A stretch of DNA of 64,000 bases, from assembly GCA_910577205.1 (NCBI GenBank), contig CAJTMA010000004.1, positions 34,055-98,054 on the forward strand, written 5' to 3'. This DNA comes from an uncultured Alphaproteobacteria bacterium (GTDB taxonomy: Bacteria > Pseudomonadota > Alphaproteobacteria > RF32 > CAG-239). Every line of letters starts with the position of its first letter. Within the stretch, counting starts at the first letter, position 1. A program made the translations under genes and the position numbers. A model generated the notes under the pieces. That model saw only the letters and a list, made by a program, of their open reading frames with translations. It made no database searches and was not told the origin of the DNA. Of the stretch, positions 61,928 through 64,000 are shown piece after piece.

Positions 61928-62530
61928 ATGAAAAAACTATTTATTTTTGACGCAGACGGCGTACTTCTTAATCTTTGGGATGCGATGAAGCAAGTGTATG
62001 AGGAATATACTCAAAAGGCTTTGAGCCAGCAGGAGTGGGATAACATCATCATTGATTTTTTACACAATCCCCAACCCTATGCTGAATTTGGCCGCTTTTA
62101 CGATGCCTCCCCGACATTCGGAAACCTGCAACCAGTCACCGGAATGCAAGATTTAGTTGATTTTGCAGATAGTCAAGGGTACGACCTAACAGTCATCACA
62201 TCCGTCGGCACGACACAGGATGCCCTCTCCCGACGCAGTGAAAACATTTGGTGCCATTACGGCAATAAACTTTCAAACATCTGTTGTGTCGGGCGGCTGG
62301 GCAGCAAGGAAGATGCGCTGCGTGAAAAAGTCAGAGGTTACGACAAAGTTCTCTTTTGCGATGACCATCCTAAAAATCTGATGATTAGCCGCGGCATTGT
62401 CACAACCCCGATTTGGCTTAAAAATCCGCACCATCAGTTCATCTGGGACAAATCAGATTGCAGCGGAATTGAAATTGCAGAAAGCGTCAATGACTTACGG
62501 CGGATAATTCTGGAAGCAGATGCCGAGTAA
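61928..62530 (+). CDS. HAD-superfamily hydrolase
   Basis: 200 residues. Motif I FDADGVLLN (D8 nucleophile, D10), motif II as VITSVG (about 92-97) and motif IV as FCDDHPKNL. A helical cap lies between I and II. Substrate unknown; probably a phosphatase. It has its own promoter and terminator. Confidence 0.85.
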   Translation: MKKLFIFDADGVLLNLWDAMKQVYEEYTQKALSQQEWDNIIIDFLHNPQPYAEFGRFYDASPTFGNLQPVTGMQDLVDFADSQGYDLTVITSVGTTQDALSRRSENIWCHYGNKLSNICCVGRLGSKEDALREKVRGYDKVLFCDDHPKNLMISRGIVTTPIWLKNPHHQFIWDKSDCSGIEIAESVNDLRRIILEADAE

Positions 62531-62534
62531 ACTC

Positions 62535-62567
62535 AAAAAAACGGAAAGTTTATCTTTCCGTTTTTTT
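62535..62567 (+). terminator. Terminator after HAD gene
   Basis: A perfect 14-bp stem AAAAAAACGGAAAG/CTTTCCGTTTTTTT with a 5-base loop. Confidence 0.95.
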
Positions 62568-62646
62568 ATGGCTATCACCGTTCAATGGCTTGATATCCCT
62601 GCCGCGATGAATATTTGTTCTATAAACATATATTAAGGAGAACAAA

Positions 62647-63954
62647 ATGAAAGTTGTTATTATCGGCGGGGGAGCGGCCGGCGTTACCGCTGCCACACGT
62701 TTGCGGCGCTTGGATGAAAATGCCGAAATTATTATCTTAGAGCAAAACAACGAGCTATCCGTTGCCAATTGCGGTTTGCTTTATTACTTAAGCGGCGAAG
62801 TCAAGGACAGAAACGACCTTATCAATACCACACCGGAAAAATTAAAGCAGCAATATAATATTGACGCCCGGCTAAATGCCGAAGTCGAATTCATAAACCG
62901 CAGAGAAAAAAGCGTTACCATTAAAGGCCGTGACAAAGAATATTACGACAAGCTGATATTCACCATTGGCGCTTATCAGCTGCGTCCGGATATTGACGGC
63001 GTTTTAGCGGAACAGGTTTTTACCATCCGCGATTTAGAATCAATTGAGCGCATAAAGACTTATATTAAAGATATGGCCCCCTCTAAAGCAATCATTGTCG
63101 GCGGCGGCTACATCGGGATAGAAGCTGCCGAAGCCTTACATAAGCTTAACATTGATGTATCTGTCATTGACAGCCGCTCCCACATCCTTAACGGCGATTT
63201 TGACCGAGAAATGGCAGCCGGGATTCAAAACCTGCTGCGCAGCAAAGGCATTAAAATTTATCTTGAAACTGAGGTGGAAGCTTTTGGCGATAAGGACGTA
63301 ACCCTCAATAACGGGCAGAAGCTTGACTATGATATAGCCATCATTGCGACCGGAGTTAAACCGGATTTACGCCTTTCCGTCCTTTCTGACTTGGAAATCG
63401 GCGAAACAGGCGGGCTGATTGTCAATGAATATATGCAAACCTCAGACAAAGATATTTATGCCGCAGGCGATGATATTGAAGTTATCAATCTGATAACTAA
63501 AAAGCCGGCACGAATGTCACAGGCCGGACTGGCTATCAAAGAAGCAAGAGTCATTGCCGAACATCTGGCAGGCATCTCCCATAATTTCAAATACGCCTTA
63601 AATACGGCTGTTGCGCAAATATTCGGCTACACCGCCGCAGCTGTCGGCGCGACTGAAGAGGACTTGCAGGCCGCCGGCATTGAATATGAGAAAATCCACC
63701 TTTACACTTATCCCCATGCAGGCTACCTGCCTGATAATCATCTGAGCCTTTACAAGCTTTTGTTTAATCGCAAAGGCGTTATATTAGGCGCTCAAGGCTG
63801 GGGACGTTCAGGAGTTGCCCGACGCCTGGATGTTTTGGCAACAGCCCTGATTACCGGTATCCGCACTTCAGATCTTGAAGATTTGGCGCTGTGTTATGCC
63901 CCGCCTTACGGCAACGCCAGCGACATAATCAACACGCTTGGCACGTTTGTTTAA
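62647..63954 (+). CDS. NADH oxidase / CoA-disulfide reductase family flavoprotein
   Basis: 435 residues; AAGGAG precedes the ATG. FAD site VVIIGGGAAGVTAATRLRRL (3-22), the redox Cys in VANCGLLYYLSG (C42), NAD site AIIVGGGYIGIEAAEAL, IYAAGDDIEV, and the C-terminal dimerisation domain ending LALCYAPPYGNASDIINTLG. It probably reduces O2, peroxide, CoA-disulfide or polysulfide with NAD(P)H; the family cannot be split from sequence here. The last codons (FV and stop) lie in a direct repeat that copies an internal part of the gene, so the natural C-terminus may differ slightly. Confidence 0.9.
   Translation: MKVVIIGGGAAGVTAATRLRRLDENAEIIILEQNNELSVANCGLLYYLSGEVKDRNDLINTTPEKLKQQYNIDARLNAEVEFINRREKSVTIKGRDKEYYDKLIFTIGAYQLRPDIDGVLAEQVFTIRDLESIERIKTYIKDMAPSKAIIVGGGYIGIEAAEALHKLNIDVSVIDSRSHILNGDFDREMAAGIQNLLRSKGIKIYLETEVEAFGDKDVTLNNGQKLDYDIAIIATGVKPDLRLSVLSDLEIGETGGLIVNEYMQTSDKDIYAAGDDIEVINLITKKPARMSQAGLAIKEARVIAEHLAGISHNFKYALNTAVAQIFGYTAAAVGATEEDLQAAGIEYEKIHLYTYPHAGYLPDNHLSLYKLLFNRKGVILGAQGWGRSGVARRLDVLATALITGIRTSDLEDLALCYAPPYGNASDIINTLGTFV
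63759..63813. repeat. 55-bp direct repeat, copy 1 (inside flavoprotein gene)
   Basis: Identical to 63946-64000. It codes for LFNRKGVILGAQGWGRS in frame. Confidence 0.95.
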
Positions 63955-64000
63955 TCGCAAAGGCGTTATATTAGGCGCTCAAGGCTGGGGACGTTCAGGA
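63946..64000. repeat. 55-bp direct repeat, copy 2 (window end)
   Basis: Identical to 63759-63813 but in another frame, and it runs to the window edge, so its real length is unknown. It supplies the stop codon of the flavoprotein gene. Either a tandem duplication or an assembly artefact at a contig end. Confidence 0.9.

Overview
The window reads as chromosome of a flagellated alphaproteobacterium of moderate, somewhat AT-leaning composition. Support comes from lineage-typical genes and gene orders: tolC-popZ-valS, ftsE-ftsX-DUF218-plsC, rpsP-rimM-trmD-rplS beside ffh, the fliF-fliG-fliH-fliN-flbD flagellar order with flaF, a DUF2125 protein, and an alphaproteobacterial chorismate mutase. Cys-rich secreted proteins with Lcl/DUF1566-like C-termini resemble those of uncultured host-associated alphaproteobacteria, but the exact lineage is inference.

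Layout. 1-3.9 kb: the 3' part of clpB, two unknown genes, and a secreted Cys-rich protein with a clean sigma-70 promoter. 3.9-11 kb (minus): a small unknown islet bounded by a 35-bp copy of the valS 3' end, then valS, popZ and tolC. 11-15.6 kb: glgP, a second secreted Lcl-like protein, and a zinc-ribbon/DUF3426 membrane protein. 15.7-19.7 kb (plus): a cell-envelope operon ftsE-ftsX-ydcF-like-plsC-DUF2125. 19.7-24.9 kb: chorismate mutase, rsmD, an rluB-like gene, tadA, a large unknown hydrophilic protein and mutY. 25.0-26.8 kb: a Fic-protein islet between 72-bp direct repeats, next to tRNA-Thr(CGT) and dense palindromes. 26.9-31.3 kb (minus): an MscS-type channel, an aspartate-semialdehyde-dehydrogenase homologue without its catalytic residues, and a DUF1796 protein. 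31.4-33.9 kb (plus): a phage-derived cassette with a T7-like tail-fibre N-terminus, a Gly-rich tip protein, a small tail protein and an overlapping spanin-like pair. 33.9-37.2 kb: a lipoprotein, an FtsB-like protein, an M23 peptidase, bactofilin and smpB. 37.3-38.3 kb: an XRE regulator and noncoding DNA with extreme strand asymmetry. 38.35-55.7 kb (minus): a long flagellar block. 55.7-57.8 kb: a periplasmic binding protein, a GST-like protein and a lipoprotein. 58-61.6 kb (minus): the ffh/rpsP/rimM/trmD/rplS translation cluster. 61.9-64 kb: a HAD hydrolase and a NADH oxidase/CoA-disulfide-reductase-like flavoprotein, ending in a direct repeat at the window edge.

The genes are mainly housekeeping (protein quality control, translation, division and envelope) plus the structural and regulatory core of the flagellum. 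FlbD, a sigma-54 activator, is encoded in the fliF operon, and one near-perfect sigma-54 promoter lies ahead of fliK-flgD-flgE. The accessory and most interesting parts are the Fic islet at tRNA-Thr, the valS 3'-end duplication, the isolated tail-fibre/spanin cassette with a promoter-hairpin-terminator unit ahead of it, the apparently inactive Asd homologue, ffh with a probable ATT start codon, and the structured repeats upstream of ffh.
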